This document shows positions 38,346 through 50,773 of a stretch of 64,000 nucleotides of DNA, piece by piece. The translations under genes were made by a program, and so were the position numbers. Every line of letters starts with the position of its first letter. The stretch's first letter is position 1. Where the stretch lies: positions 73,784,662 to 73,848,661 of the forward strand of contig NW_027328740.1 of NCBI RefSeq assembly GCF_048564905.1, written 5' to 3'. The DNA is from Vicugna pacos (taxonomy: Eukaryota > Chordata > Mammalia > Artiodactyla > Camelidae). The notes under the pieces were generated by a model. That model had not been told where the DNA came from. It made no database searches and worked only from the letters and a program-made list of their open reading frames with translations.

Positions 38346-39868
38346 TCGGTTCAGCATGGGCTCCTGGGCCTTCTGCTCTCTCCGTTCAGCACCAGAGCCA
38401 GATGTGGGCTCGGCTGTTTCCCAGCCCAGAATATCCGGCAGGCCACAAGACACACCTGGTCCTGTGCTGCTTGAGCAAAATCTCCGGAGGAGAGGCAGTT
38501 ACAAAAGGGATAAACATAAAAACAGACGACAGCAAATTGTGATCAGCTCTGAGAAGGAAAGGAACACGTCTGGCCGTGCAGAGCTGGGAGCTTTCCCATC
38601 GGGGCTGCTCTGGGGGCGCTCATCTCAGCTAAACAAGCTGTGCTGCTGCACCAAGGCGGGAAGGCAGGGCGCGTGTGGCCAGGTAGACAGGGCCTCGTTG
38701 ATCGTACTCATTCCCTATTAAGTGGCAGGTGTCACAGGCACTTAACTAATAAACAGATGTTGGCCAGAATCATCACGCATTTTGCTTGGTAGTTTTATTG
38801 GCGCCAACTTTGAGAGGAGGTCATTGAAGCTGGGGAGTTTGCTGCATGCCCGTGATTACCATGGAAATACCCCCACTGGTCTTTCAACCTAGACTGGTGT
38901 GGCTGTCATGTCCCAGCCCTGTGAATGGCATCGTGCAGCTTCTCCCAAGTGGCCCAAATGACTGACATTGATATGCTTAATTCGTAGGAAATGGTATGTG
39001 GCAATAAGAGAAAAAGGTAGTAAGAAATTGGAAAACTAGAAAATAACCAATTCTTCCCCTGCTGGGGGACCGTACCCTGTGTCTCTCACCCCACTCACTG
39101 CCTGTCACCTCCTCCCTGCCGACTCCGTGTTCAGAAGCCACTCTGAGCCTTTGAAGAACATTTTGCCTCATGACACTGTTGACTAGGACCTGCGACCTCT
39201 CTGTCCCTGGTTTACTCTCTCTTCAAAGCCATTTAAATTTCTTGCAGGCTCCTCCACTCAAATGTAAGAATAGCCCCTTTAAACTTCTTGATGCAGCTCC
39301 TTAATGAAGATCTTGGGAAGGAAACCTAGCCAAAACCTGGGAGGTATTCACAGAGTGAATGTAACCTGAGCATTTTTTGACGTTCAGAATCAGAGCGGTG
39401 GGAGACACAGGAAGGCCTTTTTAAGTTAGCAAGTGGAAAGAGAAAGGACTCAGGATGTTTGAGACTGAAACATCTCGGTCCCAGCCAGCAAGGCACCTGC
39501 GTTCAGGATGGTGTGTGGGGAGTGAAGAGTTCTCAAAAAGAAAGAAGTGGTGGGATGGCAGGGAGGACATTTAGGTACTTAACTGGGGAAGGAAAAAGTT
39601 GGCTGAACAATTCATGGTTGAACAAGAGGATTGTGACATGATGTGCTTGTATTTTGGAGAGAAGGGTTTTGTGGAGCCAGGCCTAAGGAGAAATCTCTCT
39701 GACTGGGGAGTCAGCACAACAAAAAAACACACAGAACCAGGCAGACCCCATGGCCCCTGATGGGGGAGAGGCTGCCCACCAATTGGAGACCTGGAGGCTG
39801 CTTCTGTCCCTTAGCTGGGGCCTCAGACCTCACTTCACATCCCAGTCCTGTTGATACAAGAAAAAATA

Positions 39869-40487
39869 TGTGGGGCATGAGAAGGGCTGTGTCCCAGGCT
39901 TCCGTTGAGCCCCTGGGATGTGCCCCACCAGATTTTGTTCCTTGGCTTCATGCAGTAAAGAATTCAAGAACAAGCCAGTGTTGAGTAAAGGTAGATTTAT
40001 TCAGAGAGATACATTGACAGGCATGAGAAACGTCACGAAGTATGGGGGTTTGATGCTCAGATTAAAAGTAGGCACACACTCCACAGAAATAGTGTGGGCC
40101 TTCTCCGAAGAGGTAGAGAGAGGGGTTCCTGGGATGTGGCTCTGTGTTGCTCCTTTTCTTGGGCTTCGTGGTTTCATATGCTAATAAGTAGAAGGACCAG
40201 CCTTAGGGCAAGGGGCTGGGATTCCAGGGAGTTGGCCATTTTCCACCCTTTGACCTTTTGTGGCTAGCCTTGTGACGGCCATGGTGCCTGGGGCCGTGTT
40301 ATTCACCATGTTACTATTACAATGGGTGTATAATGAAGCTCAGGATCTACTAGAAGTTAAATCTCTTCATCCTGAGCCTCAAGACCTATTGGGGGTTGAA
40401 TTCTCCACCATTTTGATGTTAATTGCTGTGGTCTTTCTTGAATGGCTTGCTCTGCCCCCTTCCATCCTGTCTCACTGTGATGACACA
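39869..40487 (-). mobile_element. LTR fossil, about 0.6 kb
   Basis: The block starts TGTGGGGCATGAG and ends GATGACACA on the + strand. On the minus strand it contains an AATAAA-type signal next to ctacctttactcaacactgg and the motif tcttgaattctttactgcat, as in class I endogenous retrovirus LTRs. Flanks give no matching target duplication, so the borders are approximate and the DNA at 39.66-39.87 kb could be a remnant of the interior. It is broken, with no viral gene recognised. Confidence 0.5.
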
Positions 40488-40660
40488 GAGAGAGCAAAGG
40501 CCGGGCCCTGCGTGTGTTCCTGCATTTAACAGCGGGAGATGTGGGGTGGGCTGAGGATGACTCTGAGTGGTGAGAAATATGTTTCAGATTTTCCCACATG
40601 AGACATGGGGACCTGCTAGCAGCCATTGCAGATTTATCTCACGGGCATTATCGCTTGTGT

Positions 40661-41070
40661 TGTTACGGAAACAACAGGCCAGCCAAGAAATAAGCAGCAC
40701 TCAGAGGGTGGGAGTACTGAGATTTATTATGCCAGCGGGCTCAGAGGGGCTTCTGTTCCCAAGCCCTGAGCACATCCAAGACGTGCACATGAGGTTTTAT
40801 AGGGTTAATTACAAGTATGGGGCTTTTAGCCAATAAGGCTCGAACAACAAAAAGCAAGGAATCAGTACACTGAAGCTTACCAATTTGGAACAGATCACGT
40901 TACTGACAATTGTTGACCTTGGATTTACGAGTTAGCTTGTTAGCCCAGTAAACTGACACTGAACTTCAGATTTACGAGTTAGCCCAGCAAAACTTAGATC
41001 AGTAAACCGACACTTATCACACTTAGATTTGTGACTTAGCTTGTTAGCCCAGCTGGGGTTTTTGTTCACA
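40661..41070 (-). mobile_element. Solo LTR fossil, class I (ERV1-like), 410 bp
   Basis: The block starts TGTTACGG and ends TTCACA on the + strand and is flanked on both sides by GTGT (40657-40660 and 41071-41074). A 4-bp target duplication is the usual length for class I elements. On the minus strand an AATAAA signal (ggcataataaatctcag) is present. The right half holds short internal repeats of gatttacgagttagc. With both flanks matching, this is a solo LTR left by recombination. Confidence 0.7.
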
Positions 41071-41181
41071 GTGTCACTCATCTTTTCTATTTTCCTTTTA
41101 TTTTTAAAGTATTTAATCCAAATTTAATATCAGGATTTTTTGGAAAGAAATTTCTCTTTTTCTTTTCTTTGGGGCTCTTTT

Positions 41182-41280
41182 GGGGGGTAGGTAATTAGGT
41201 ATATTTATCTGTTAGTGGAGGCCCTGGGGCTTGAACCCAGGACCCTGTTCACACTAAGCACACGCTCTACCACCTGCCCC
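41182..41280 (-). mobile_element. Camelid tRNA-derived SINE (vic-1 type)
   Basis: gtaattaggtatatttatct, ggccctggggcttgaaccca, ggaccctgttcacactaagc, acacgctctaccac and tgcccc follow the family in reverse. Slightly shortened at the A-box side. Confidence 0.8.
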
Positions 41281-41609
41281 ATCATCTTTTTCTTTTTGCT
41301 TTAGCTGCCAAGAATCTTACAGCTGAATTTCTAGTCGGCCTTTAACACTTGCCCTGACTTCATGGAATCCATTTTTATGAGTTTACCTCCCCCTGGTTTC
41401 ATTTAAGTATTGAATCTCCATTTTCTCTTCACTCTCAGTTTTGCCTTTTTGTTGTTATGGTTGTTAAGCTGTGTTTAAAAAATTGTTTAATTTCTCTTTT
41501 AGCAGGAGGCTGAAGTAAATAAATATGTAAACAAACATCACACTTAAATGCTTTTATATATTCTAAGCTGTTTAGTAGTTAATTAAAAACCAAATTGAAT
41601 ATTAAAGGG

Positions 41610-41790
41610 ATAACATTTTTAAATTATTTTTTAATTTTTTATAAAGACATAGCTGATTTAAAATATATGTTTCAGGTGTACAATAGATGCTCCATTTATA
41701 GTTACTGTAAAACATTGTCTGTATTCCCTGTGTTGTAAGATACATCCCTCTAGATTGTTTACATTACATGTTGCAGTTTGTATAAGAAAG
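41610..41790 (-). mobile_element. L1 3'-end fragment
   Basis: ataaagacatagctgattta, ggtgtacaatagatgctcca, actgtaaaacattgtctgta and aagatacatccctctagatt are reverse L1-type 3' UTR. Confidence 0.5.
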
Positions 41791-42255
41791 TTGGGTAACG
41801 CAGAGTCTGGAACGTGGCTGTGTATGACTCAGGTTCACGCTCACCCTGCCTGTCAGAGCTCAGGCCTTCACTCCTTTCTGCAGGGGAGCGAGTGGAGGCA
41901 GCTCTCATCAGCGCTGGCACCACACTCTGAGTGGCAGTGACAGCAGTGACTGTGTGTGGACGTGAAAATTGTTGTTCCAAGAGTTTTACATGCTTTTCTG
42001 CATTTAATAATTAAAGCCCTCCTGTGAGGAAGGGTTTTAAGTTTTTAATGAATAATACATTTTATTTTGATATTGATAGACTTCAAAACTCCGGAAAATT
42101 TACAGGAGTAGTACAATAAATGCTTAGATACAGTTCACCTTAAAGGGCACTATTTGCCCTTTTGTGACGGGCTTATTTTAGCATAAATTTTCAAAGTTCA
42201 TTCATATTGTAGCCTGAATCAGTACATTATTCTTTTTGTTTGATAATATCCTTTT

Positions 42256-43735
42256 CCTTTTTTTTCGTTTTTGGTCTATTTAAAAATATTTTCATTGAAG
42301 TCTAGTCAGTTTATAGTGTTGCATCAGTTTCTTGTGTACAGCACAAAACTTCAGTTAAATAGGAACATACCTGCATTCATTTTCATATTCTTTTTAAACA
42401 TAAGTTACTATAAGTTATTAAATATATTCTCCTGTGCTATACAGTATATACTTGCTGTTTATTGTATACATACTCAGCATCTGCAAATCTTGAACTCCCA
42501 ATTTATTCATTCCACACCCTCTCCCCTCTGGTAACCATAGTTTGGTTTCTATGTCTCTGTGTCTGTTTCTGTTCTGTAGATAAGTTTATCTTTTTGTTCC
42601 TTTGTTTTTGTTTTTTTTTTTGTTTTAGATTCCACATGTGAGCGATCTCATATGGTATTTTTCTTTCTCTTTCTGGCTTATTTCACTTAGAATGTCATTC
42701 TCCTGGTCCATTCATATTGCTGCAAATGGCATTATTTTATTATTATTTTATTGCTGAATAGTAGTCTATTGGACATATATACTACAACCTCTTTATCCAG
42801 TCGTCTGTCAGTGGACATTTAGGTTGTTTCCATGTCTTGATATTGTAAATAATGCTGCTGTGAACATTGGGGTGAAACTGTCTTTTTGAATTACGTTTCC
42901 TTTCGGATATATGCCCTGGAGTGGGATTGCTGTGTCATCTGGGCCCCCAAGGTTTTGTCTTTTGAGGAACCTCTATACAGTTTTCCACAATGGCTCCACC
43001 AAACTGCATTCCCACCACAGTGTAGGAGTGTTCCCAATTCTCCACAGCCTCTCCAGCATTTAGTGTCTATGAACTTCTGAATGATGGCTATTCTGACTGG
43101 TGAAAGGTGATACTTGTTTGCAGTTTTGATTTGCATTTCTCTGATAATGATATTGAGCATTTTTTCATGTGCCTATTGGCCATTTGTATGTCTTCATTGG
43201 AGAAATGTTTCTTTAGGTCTTCTGCCCATTTTTGGATTGAATTGTTTGTTTTTCTTTTTTATCAAGTGTAAAAGCTGTTTACATATTCTGGGAATTAAGC
43301 CCTTGTCACTTTCATTTAATGCAACTATTTTCTCCCACTCCATAGGTTGTCTTTTTGCTTTAATTTTTGTTTTCTTTTCTGTGCAAAAGCTTGTAAGTTT
43401 AATTAGAACCCACTTGTATATTTTTGCTTGTATTTCTATTGCTATAGTAGACTGCTCTTGGAAAATATTGTTGAGATATATGTCAGATGTTTTGCCTATG
43501 TCTTCTTCTAAGAGGTTTATAGTGTCTTGTCTACAATTTTTAGTCTTTAAGCCATTTTGAATTCATTTTTTTGTATGTTGTGAGGGGGTAGTCTAACTTC
43601 ATTGATTTACATGCAGCTGTGCAGTTTTCCCTGCACCATTTGCTGAAGAGGCTGTCTTTGCTCAATTGTATGTTCTCACCTCCTTTGTCAAAGATTCAAT
43701 TACCAAAAGTTTGTGGGACTATTCTTGGTAATTTT
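42256..43735 (-). mobile_element. Younger L1, 5'-truncated
   Basis: It starts at its 3' end with a t-rich run, ttttcattgaagtctagtca and gtgttgcatcagtttcttgt. On the minus strand the C-terminal ORF2 motif KCWRGCGELGTLLHC (near 43.05 kb) is readable, and KLYRG follows. Further in, ttctcccactccataggttg and cctttgtcaaagattcaatt are ORF2. It is less diverged than its host element, and is 5'-truncated as most L1 copies are. It is not open over any long stretch. Confidence 0.8.
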
Positions 43736-43853
43736 GTTTATCCATTCATTGATGGATGGATATTTTTAGTGACTTTTAGCTACTCTGAATGATACTGCTA
43801 TGAATATTGATGTGCAAGTTTTTGTGAGAATACATTTCCATTCTGTTGGCTAT

Positions 43854-43994
43854 ACAGTTGGCCCACCATATCTGTAGTTTCCACTTCATGGATCCAGATG
43901 GCTGATTGCAAAGGGACTTGATCATCCTTGGATTATGGTATCCAGGGTGGGGGTTCCTGAAACCAACCCCCCGAGGACACTGAAGGATGACTCC
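43854..43994 (+). mobile_element. MER2-like non-autonomous DNA transposon, shortened
   Basis: The start cagttggcccaccatatctg and the end ccccccgaggacactgaagg with atgact are the two inverted ends of MER2, a TcMar-Tigger type element, with the middle cut down to about 140 bp (the consensus is about 345 bp). It interrupts old L1 sequence: ttctgttggctata before it and aggagtggaattgctcagcc after it are continuous L1. Confidence 0.65.
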
Positions 43995-44405
43995 ACATGT
44001 AGGAGTGGAATTGCTCAGCCACATAACTCTAACCTTTTGAGGAAACATCGGGCTCTTCCAAAGAAGCTGCACCATTGCCCCTTTCCAACGGCTGCATATT
44101 GAGGGTATCCATTTCTCTGCCTCCTGATTGACACTTGTTATTGTCCATGTTTTGATTATAACCATCCTAGTGAGTTTAAAATGAGATCTCATTTTGATTT
44201 TGATTTCGCTAGTGATGCTGACCATCTTTTCAGATGCTTATTGGCCAATTGTGTATCTATTTAAATCCTTGGCAAATTAAAAAATTGGGTCGATTTTCTT
44301 TGTATTGTTCAGTTGTAAGCATTTGTTTTATATCCTGGATACTAGTCTCTTATTAGATATATGCTTTGCAAGATTTTTCTCCTATTCTGCAGATTGTCAT
44401 TTCAC

Positions 44406-44519
44406 TTTAATTTTTTTAAACATTAAAACAATTTCTTTATAGGGGAGGTAATTAGATTTATTCATTTTGTTTTTCTTCCTTAGCACGCACTCTATCATTT
44501 GAGCTACCCCTTTCCCCTT
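44406..44519 (-). mobile_element. Camelid SINE with intact target duplication
   Basis: TCATTTCAC at 44397-44405 is repeated at 44520-44528 on either side. Inside, an a/t-rich tail is followed by ataggggaggtaattagatt and the reverse tRNA pattern (tagcacgcactctatcattt, gagctacccctttcccc). The B-box half is lost, so it is shortened. Flanking L1 reads through once the duplication is removed. Confidence 0.8.
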
Positions 44520-46254
44520 TCATTTCACACTCTTGATGTTGTCCTTTGTAACAAATGATTTTAATTTGATGAAGTCCATTTTATCTATTTTGTTTTATCA
44601 CTTGTGCTCTTGGTATTGTATCTAGGAAGCCATAGCCTATCCTATGACCACAAAGATTCATACTATGTCTTCTTTTAGAAAGTTCATATATTTAGTTTTT
44701 ATGTTTCTGTCTGTGATCCATTTTGAATTAATATTTGTTATATAAAATACGGGGTCCAGATTCCAGATTCATTCTTTTGCCTTCAGATACCCAGGTGTCT
44801 CTGCTCCATTTGTTGGATAGACTATACTTTCAATGGAGTGTTGTTGGCACATTTCTGGAAAACTGACTGTAAATGTAAGTTTCCCCCCAGGATTTTTTAT
44901 TGTGTCTCATAGATTTCTGCATCCAAACTTATGACAGAAGCATAATGACTTGAGTGCTATAGATTTGCTGTAACCTTTGAGTGAGTCCTCCAAATTTGCT
45001 CTTCTTTTTCAAGATTGTTTTGGCTGACCTGGGTCCCTTGCTTTCAATATGAATTTTGGGATCAGTTTTTCAATTTTTGCAAAGAAGTCAGCTGGAATTT
45101 TGATAGGGATTCCATTAAATATGTAGATTACTTTGGGAAGTCTTAACATTTTTAACAATATTTTCTACCATTGCATGATCATGGGATGCCTTCCATATAT
45201 GAAGATATTTTAAAATTTTTTTGGTGATACTTCAAAATATTCAATGTACAAATCTTGTAAACTTTTGTTAAATGTATCTCTCATTTTATTTTTTATGCAG
45301 TTGTAAATGGAACGGCTTAGCTTCATAAGGGTGGGACTATATATATCAATTTATTTATTTCTAGGATTCCTACATAGCAAATACACTAGGTTTATATTTG
45401 CTACATTGATCTATCCACAATTCTTCCCACCCCCGTGTCATAAGAAACCAAGACCCAGCTTAAGCCATCTGAACACCTATGTGGAAGTGAGAAATGAGAC
45501 CTTTGGGTGGGGTTTGTGTAGATGATACTGAGATCTTATTCAGGATGGCTTCATCTTAATTTCTTTTAAACAATCCTTTCAGAGTACATAGTCAGATACA
45601 TTAGGAAAATGCTGTTTTGATGTGCGGAGGAGCTAAGACTATAATTTTCAAGTAATTTCTAGTGAGAGTGTTGTACTTGAAACATAATTTGCATCAATCT
45701 TTGAAGATTTATGTTTCAGGAGCTTTGAGTAAATAATACCTGTCTTTATTCAATAACTACAACTAAATGCTCAAGCAACATGTAAGAGTTTGAGCAAACT
45801 GCTCCCGCCCCGTAGTGCTGGTTGGTTGCAGCTGTAACTGGAGTCAGCGCTTACCTCGCCCAGTACACTTGTGCTGATCTGCTCAAAACAGTTCGTCCAA
45901 CAGTTTGTCGGTAGTCTTTTAGACAAAGCCATAAAGCATTGATTTAAGGTTGCTGGAATGTAATCTATTCTTATTAATTTTAAGTAAGCACATATTGAGT
46001 ACTTACTGTATGTTGGGAATTGTCCCTCAGCCTCACATGAATATTACTTCTAATAAAACCTCTCATATTTCCCTGTTATTTGCACTTTACAGATAAGGAG
46101 ACTGAGGATTAGGTCTTCTCTCTTTTGGGGGGAGCTCATTATCAATGATGGGAAGTTGTAAGGAAAAAGATATTGATTCATCCAGAGAAAATATTTTTCT
46201 GAGATTCAGTATTGAAGAAGGTAACCACTGAAGAGGGTGATCATTGTTTGAGTG

Positions 46255-46400
46255 AGACGAGCCCCGGGTTGTACGGAGTCAGCATCCCTGTCCTGGACGC
46301 TGCACGTGTAGAGCTGCGTGGTGGGTGAGGCGGCGCGGCCGCGCAGGGAAAGCAGATGCCGGGCCGTTGGGCTGTGCTCAGGCCCGGTGGGGCTTTCTCC
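46255..46400. other. Small CpG cluster
   Basis: About fifteen CpGs in 145 bases, including gcggcgcggccgcgcag, which contains a NotI recognition octamer. The flanks are A/T-rich. Below the length usually asked of an island, and there is no recognised gene start beside it. Confidence 0.5.
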
Positions 46401-46559
46401 TAAGAGCAGTGGACCGTCATTGACAGATTTTAAGTAGGCTAGTGCGATGCTCTCGTAGATCACTTTTGTCTTGTAGAATGCTTAGAAACATTTAGAAGGC
46501 TCGGCAGGAGGTGATGTGATGAGTCAGAGTAGGGTGGCTGCGAGGTGTAGCAGTGTTCA

Positions 46560-46770
46560 ATTTTCAAGTGATTTTCAGTCCCAGGTTTGTGGCTCAGTAG
46601 CCGTGTCACTTTGGATGACACACCCAAGGAAGTGAAACAATTTATCTAATCAATAGAAGCAGTGATGTACCGAACTCCCAGGACTGCTGTGTAGATCCAG
46701 TGAGATAACGTGTGCACAGTGTGCAGCATGGTCCCCAGCACAGAGTCAGTGCTGAGGGAGTGCCAGTGAG
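46560..46770 (+). repeat. MIR-type SINE
   Basis: Forward MIR layout: tcagtcccaggtttgtggct, ccgtgtcactttggatgaca, then gagataacgtgtgcacagtg and agcacagagtcagtgctga. Confidence 0.6.
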
Positions 46771-49700
46771 TACCTGGTAGGACAGGTGTGGGTGGTGGAT
46801 CTCGTTGACTGAGGAAATTTGCCCCTGAAGGAGGGGTCTTGTCACATCTGTGAGTGATTGGCCTGAGCTGGGAGAGGCAGGGAGACCTTGCCCCCGACCA
46901 AGGGCCCTGGGCAGGATGGCTATGGGAGGAACACCGTGAAGTTAGCTCTTTGCAGGTGGAGTTGGAGGTGCCCTTGAGACATCTAAGTGCAGTGTCACAA
47001 TCACAGAAGTGGTCTGGTCCCGGGCTGTGCATTTTCCTGCTGAGATATTGATCTCTGAACGCGAAGACATACTTTACAGGACAAGTGAATAGTAGTATCA
47101 TCTCTCATCAAAGCTCACATCTCTTTATTCATCACTCACTTTGCTAATTGGGTACTTACAGAACACACTTCACTGTCCTCCCCTGGGCTCAGGCTCCACA
47201 GAAAAGAGCTGGTGAGTCTCCCTCTTTTCCAGAAGAAGACACACTTAGCTGGTAGACTTCTATACCTCGCCAGACTTAGAATTTTAGGTTGTTGATTTAA
47301 TTCTATTTTCTGTTGGTCATCTCCTGACAGGAGAGACGTTTTACCTCATGGTCAGGTTTCAATTAGCTGTTACTGAGAATTGCTGGTCTGATCCATAGTG
47401 TATTTATTCTATTAACTTTGTAGAGTACTTATCATTTTTCTGTCTTTGCTCTTTAATTTTGTTTGCCCCTTCAATTTTCTATCTTATTTGGGACCTTATT
47501 TTATTTTTTAATTAAAAAATGTCTATTAGCAGTTAACAAAACAAAAGCAAAGAAAAAATGCACATGATAGCTAAATTTAGAAAATATCTTGTGTGTTTTC
47601 TGTCTCAGCAATGGAGGGTTCTAGAAACTCGTGAAAAGCTTCATTACATAAGTTCCTTTAAATTCTGATTAAGAAATAAAACCTTCCTTCCTCATCTTTC
47701 AAGCTGCACAGCTAATTGTCAAGAAAGTGAGGGGAAATTCTCAGAAGCCAAGACAAACCAGAAAGCAGGGATTCTGGGAGATACGTGAGCCTTAGAAGCC
47801 CTGGGGTGCCGGTTGGCTCCTGAACTGAGTTTCAGTTGCCCTGGCAGGAGGGCAGGAGGTGAGCCTGTGGCCTCTCACACTGGGAGTTGGATGGCTGTTC
47901 TTATATAAGGCCAAACACATCCTGAGAATCCTGCTTTATAAAAGGTTGAATTAGAAAGAAAAGAATAAAAGCATTCCTCAAGGCAAGGAAGTAAGGAAAG
48001 TAAAATTTTTTGGAAGCGGGAAAAATAACATATCCAAAGTAAGGATTTAGTTTAAAGCTGTTCTGGCATGAGAGTGACCACAAACCCATGGCAGAAAATC
48101 ACAGCTCCTCCCGGAAAGAGAAGGTGTGTTTTGAATGAATCAGTGGACAGCCATTCTGAAAAAGGCCTCCAGAGTCTTCTGGATCAAGATACTGGACTCA
48201 AACACCTCCCTTCCATGGTCTCATTTAAATAACCAGAAAGGTTTTAAAGGAAAGAAGCCATAATCATAGTTCTATTTATTGACATTACTTTATGCTAGGA
48301 ATTCAAAGGTGACTATGGAGTTGTCTCCTCTTTTATGGACCTTACTTTCTATTTGACATAGTTGGGGAACTTGGTGGAGGGTGGTGTTAGTATGTTGCAA
48401 TTAACCAGGAGAGGAGTTTAAGAAAGCAGTGAAGGGTTGGTGACATTTTTCGCTGAGGACAGTCCTGTTCAGTTGGCTTGTAATTACAGGCTCGTTGAGT
48501 TGTCACTGGAGGGAATTAATCTTAAGGAATTTGGACTTAGCTCAGGCCTCTTCAGAATGGACAAGTGAACCTGGAGAAAGACAGTCAAATCTGTGCAGAC
48601 ATTGAAGTTCACTTCAACATGTGGTATCCATGAGCCAAAGATAGGACTAGTAGGCAGCACTTCTTGAGGACAGAGGAGTGGTTTTTAAGGTTCTTCAAGA
48701 ATGAATCCCAAGGTACCGGGATGGCCAGTTGTCAAACTGTGACTTTGCTCTTTGGACGGTGTATCCACCAAGGGTATTGGCCGTTTATAAGTTTCCATTT
48801 CTCCTTAATACATGTCAGGTTATGAGGACGTGGGCATAAACGTTTCACACCTTGTCAAGGTGACTTTGGGTACCTGCCTAGAATCATGGGCACAGTTGCG
48901 GCTGCGTCATACATCTTGCCGCACATCCCGCTCCCCGGCTCCGTGATCACGGCAGAGTGGTTCCTTATTGAGCTGTCCATCTCCTCTGTGACATCGTAAC
49001 CAAACAAAAGATTGGAGAGTATTAGCTTGGCTTTTTTCTTTTCTAACATTCCCTTCAAATTATGATGACTGATAGTGGACCCAGTTACGTTTGCAGATGA
49101 TTTACAAGTAGGGCTGTCAGTACAAACCTTGTAATCCCCGCTGTGTGATCTAGAGAAGAAAGTTACACTCTTTCCAAATTGTTTTGATGCACTTATGTGG
49201 GAAAATGATGTATGTTTGAATATGTATTTCCTCTCTTACTCATCATGGCTAGAGATGAATATTTGTAGACATGGAATGAGTACTCTGTATTTGAACTGTA
49301 TGGTCCCCTAAATTCTCCCCAGCTTTTTAAAGTCATCACTGGAGTGCTACCTCCAGAGTGCCGCAAAGCATCCAACACTGCCTGCTCTTCGGACACTGTA
49401 AGTTTCCAAGTTGGAGAAGGCTGCTGGCTGGTGAGGCATTCTCTCGCACATCTCTGGTTGGGTGATGTGAGCTGAGAACACAAGAATTGGCAGACAGTAA
49501 CTAACCACGATCACGTCCATTTCTGGAACACTCATGGAGGATTTTACACCTATGCTAGTGGAATACGTTATTTCATTTAGTTTTCCCAAAAATCATAATT
49601 AGATTTTATCACCTGTATTAAAAAGGAAACTGTCAAAGCGAGTGACGTGCAGACTTTGGACTGGAACACGGGTCTTTCTGATCCCTGTCTCTGTTCCCTC

Positions 49701-50773
49701 CCCGGCCTATCCTTGCAAATGACCAGGAGACTCTTCCTCTGTCTTGAGTTTCCCTCTGATGTTACCGCTCTCTTTGTTTCTAAGAGAGGAAAACAAGTCT
49801 AAACTTACTTTCCAGTTGGAAATGGAATGGAGAGTTAACGTTGGAAGCCGGGAGAATCTGTCCTGTGATGAAGTGGTCTCCGAGCCACTTCCACTGGGAT
49901 GTCACATCACTGTCTGGGCCCCTTGCTCAGCCTGTGCACAGGTGACAGCGCAGTTGTGCCGAGCAGTCCTCCCGGACAGGGCAGTGGGTTGGAAATGAGT
50001 TTGGGGATTTGGTTTCATTACACAAGTTCCTGAGGGCCTTGACCTGGCACTTCGAGTGGGAGCATTCCCTGTCCCACAGACTGTGCTCTGGGCCCGTGCA
50101 GACCTGACGTGGCCTCAGCCTGAGTCTCAGGGCCCGTGGTGATGAGGAGCATTTTAGCCCAGGGTCTGCCGGAGGCTCTGAGACTACTGGGCTGTGGGAC
50201 TTTGTCCAGGATGATAATAATTCCTCCCCGAGTTTCAGATTTCCTTGCCTGTGAGCCGGGGTAGTAGTTGTTTCTGAGATGATTGTAATGATTCAGTAAT
50301 GGGCGCAGCGTGTGCTGACAGGTAGCTGGGTGCTTTAGGAGCAGAAGTCGCAATCACTCTGTCAGCCTCTCCCTGTGCGCTCTGTGCTTTGAGAAGTTGT
50401 GTGTTTGGTGAAAGTCCCGCCCAGACCCTAGGGTCTAGATGAACTGTTGTTCCTTTACTTTCCCTTCCTTTTCCTCTTTCCCTTCTCTGTGTCCCATGTT
50501 TAGGTAGCAGATTCCTCTATTTCAGGGAATACGGGCTTTTCTAGTAAAGGGACAGGTGGAATGCGGAGAGGTGGGGCCCAGAGGGGGTCTGGAGTGTCTG
50601 CACAGTGCTGCTTCCCTGCGTTTCTGCATCCGGTCCCATCAGTGCACTAAGTCAGCCTTCCTCTTCCTTCCTGTGTCATCGGGTCTCTGTTTTAAGGGAA
50701 AACCATTTTTATGGGTCTTTTTTCACTTACGTGTTTCATTCAGATGCTTGTTGCTTTTCTCCCTGTGCTTCAG

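Larger units (their letters stand above)
42040..45290 (-). mobile_element. Old L1 split by later insertions
   Basis: The left part (42040-42255) ends in the L1 motif caaagttcattcatattgta with gtacattattctttttg. The same element resumes at about 43736 with tccattcattgatggatgga, then gatactgctatgaatattga, and runs into ORF2 sequence such as tcaatttttgcaaagaagtc and gatagggattccattaaata at 45.0-45.2 kb. Between the two parts lies a younger L1. A MER2-like element (43854-43994) and a SINE (44406-44519) are also inside. Confidence 0.75.
45291..50773. other. Gene-free stretch before the third pseudo-exon
   Basis: Holds an L2/MIR relic at 46000-46110 (tattgagtacttactgtatg, then cagataaggagactgaggat), a CpG cluster at 46255-46400, and MIR relics at 46560-46770 and 50215-50340. 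No exon seen apart from the one starting at 50774. Confidence 0.5.

Noticed and set aside
40260-40836. Two overlapping 89-codon + strand frames
   Set aside because: They lie over or beside LTR fossils and are antisense to them; they do not resemble host or viral proteins.
42891-43160. Minus-strand frame with KCWRGCGELGTLLHC considered as a gene
   Set aside because: This is the C-terminal end of L1 ORF2, so it belongs to the LINE.
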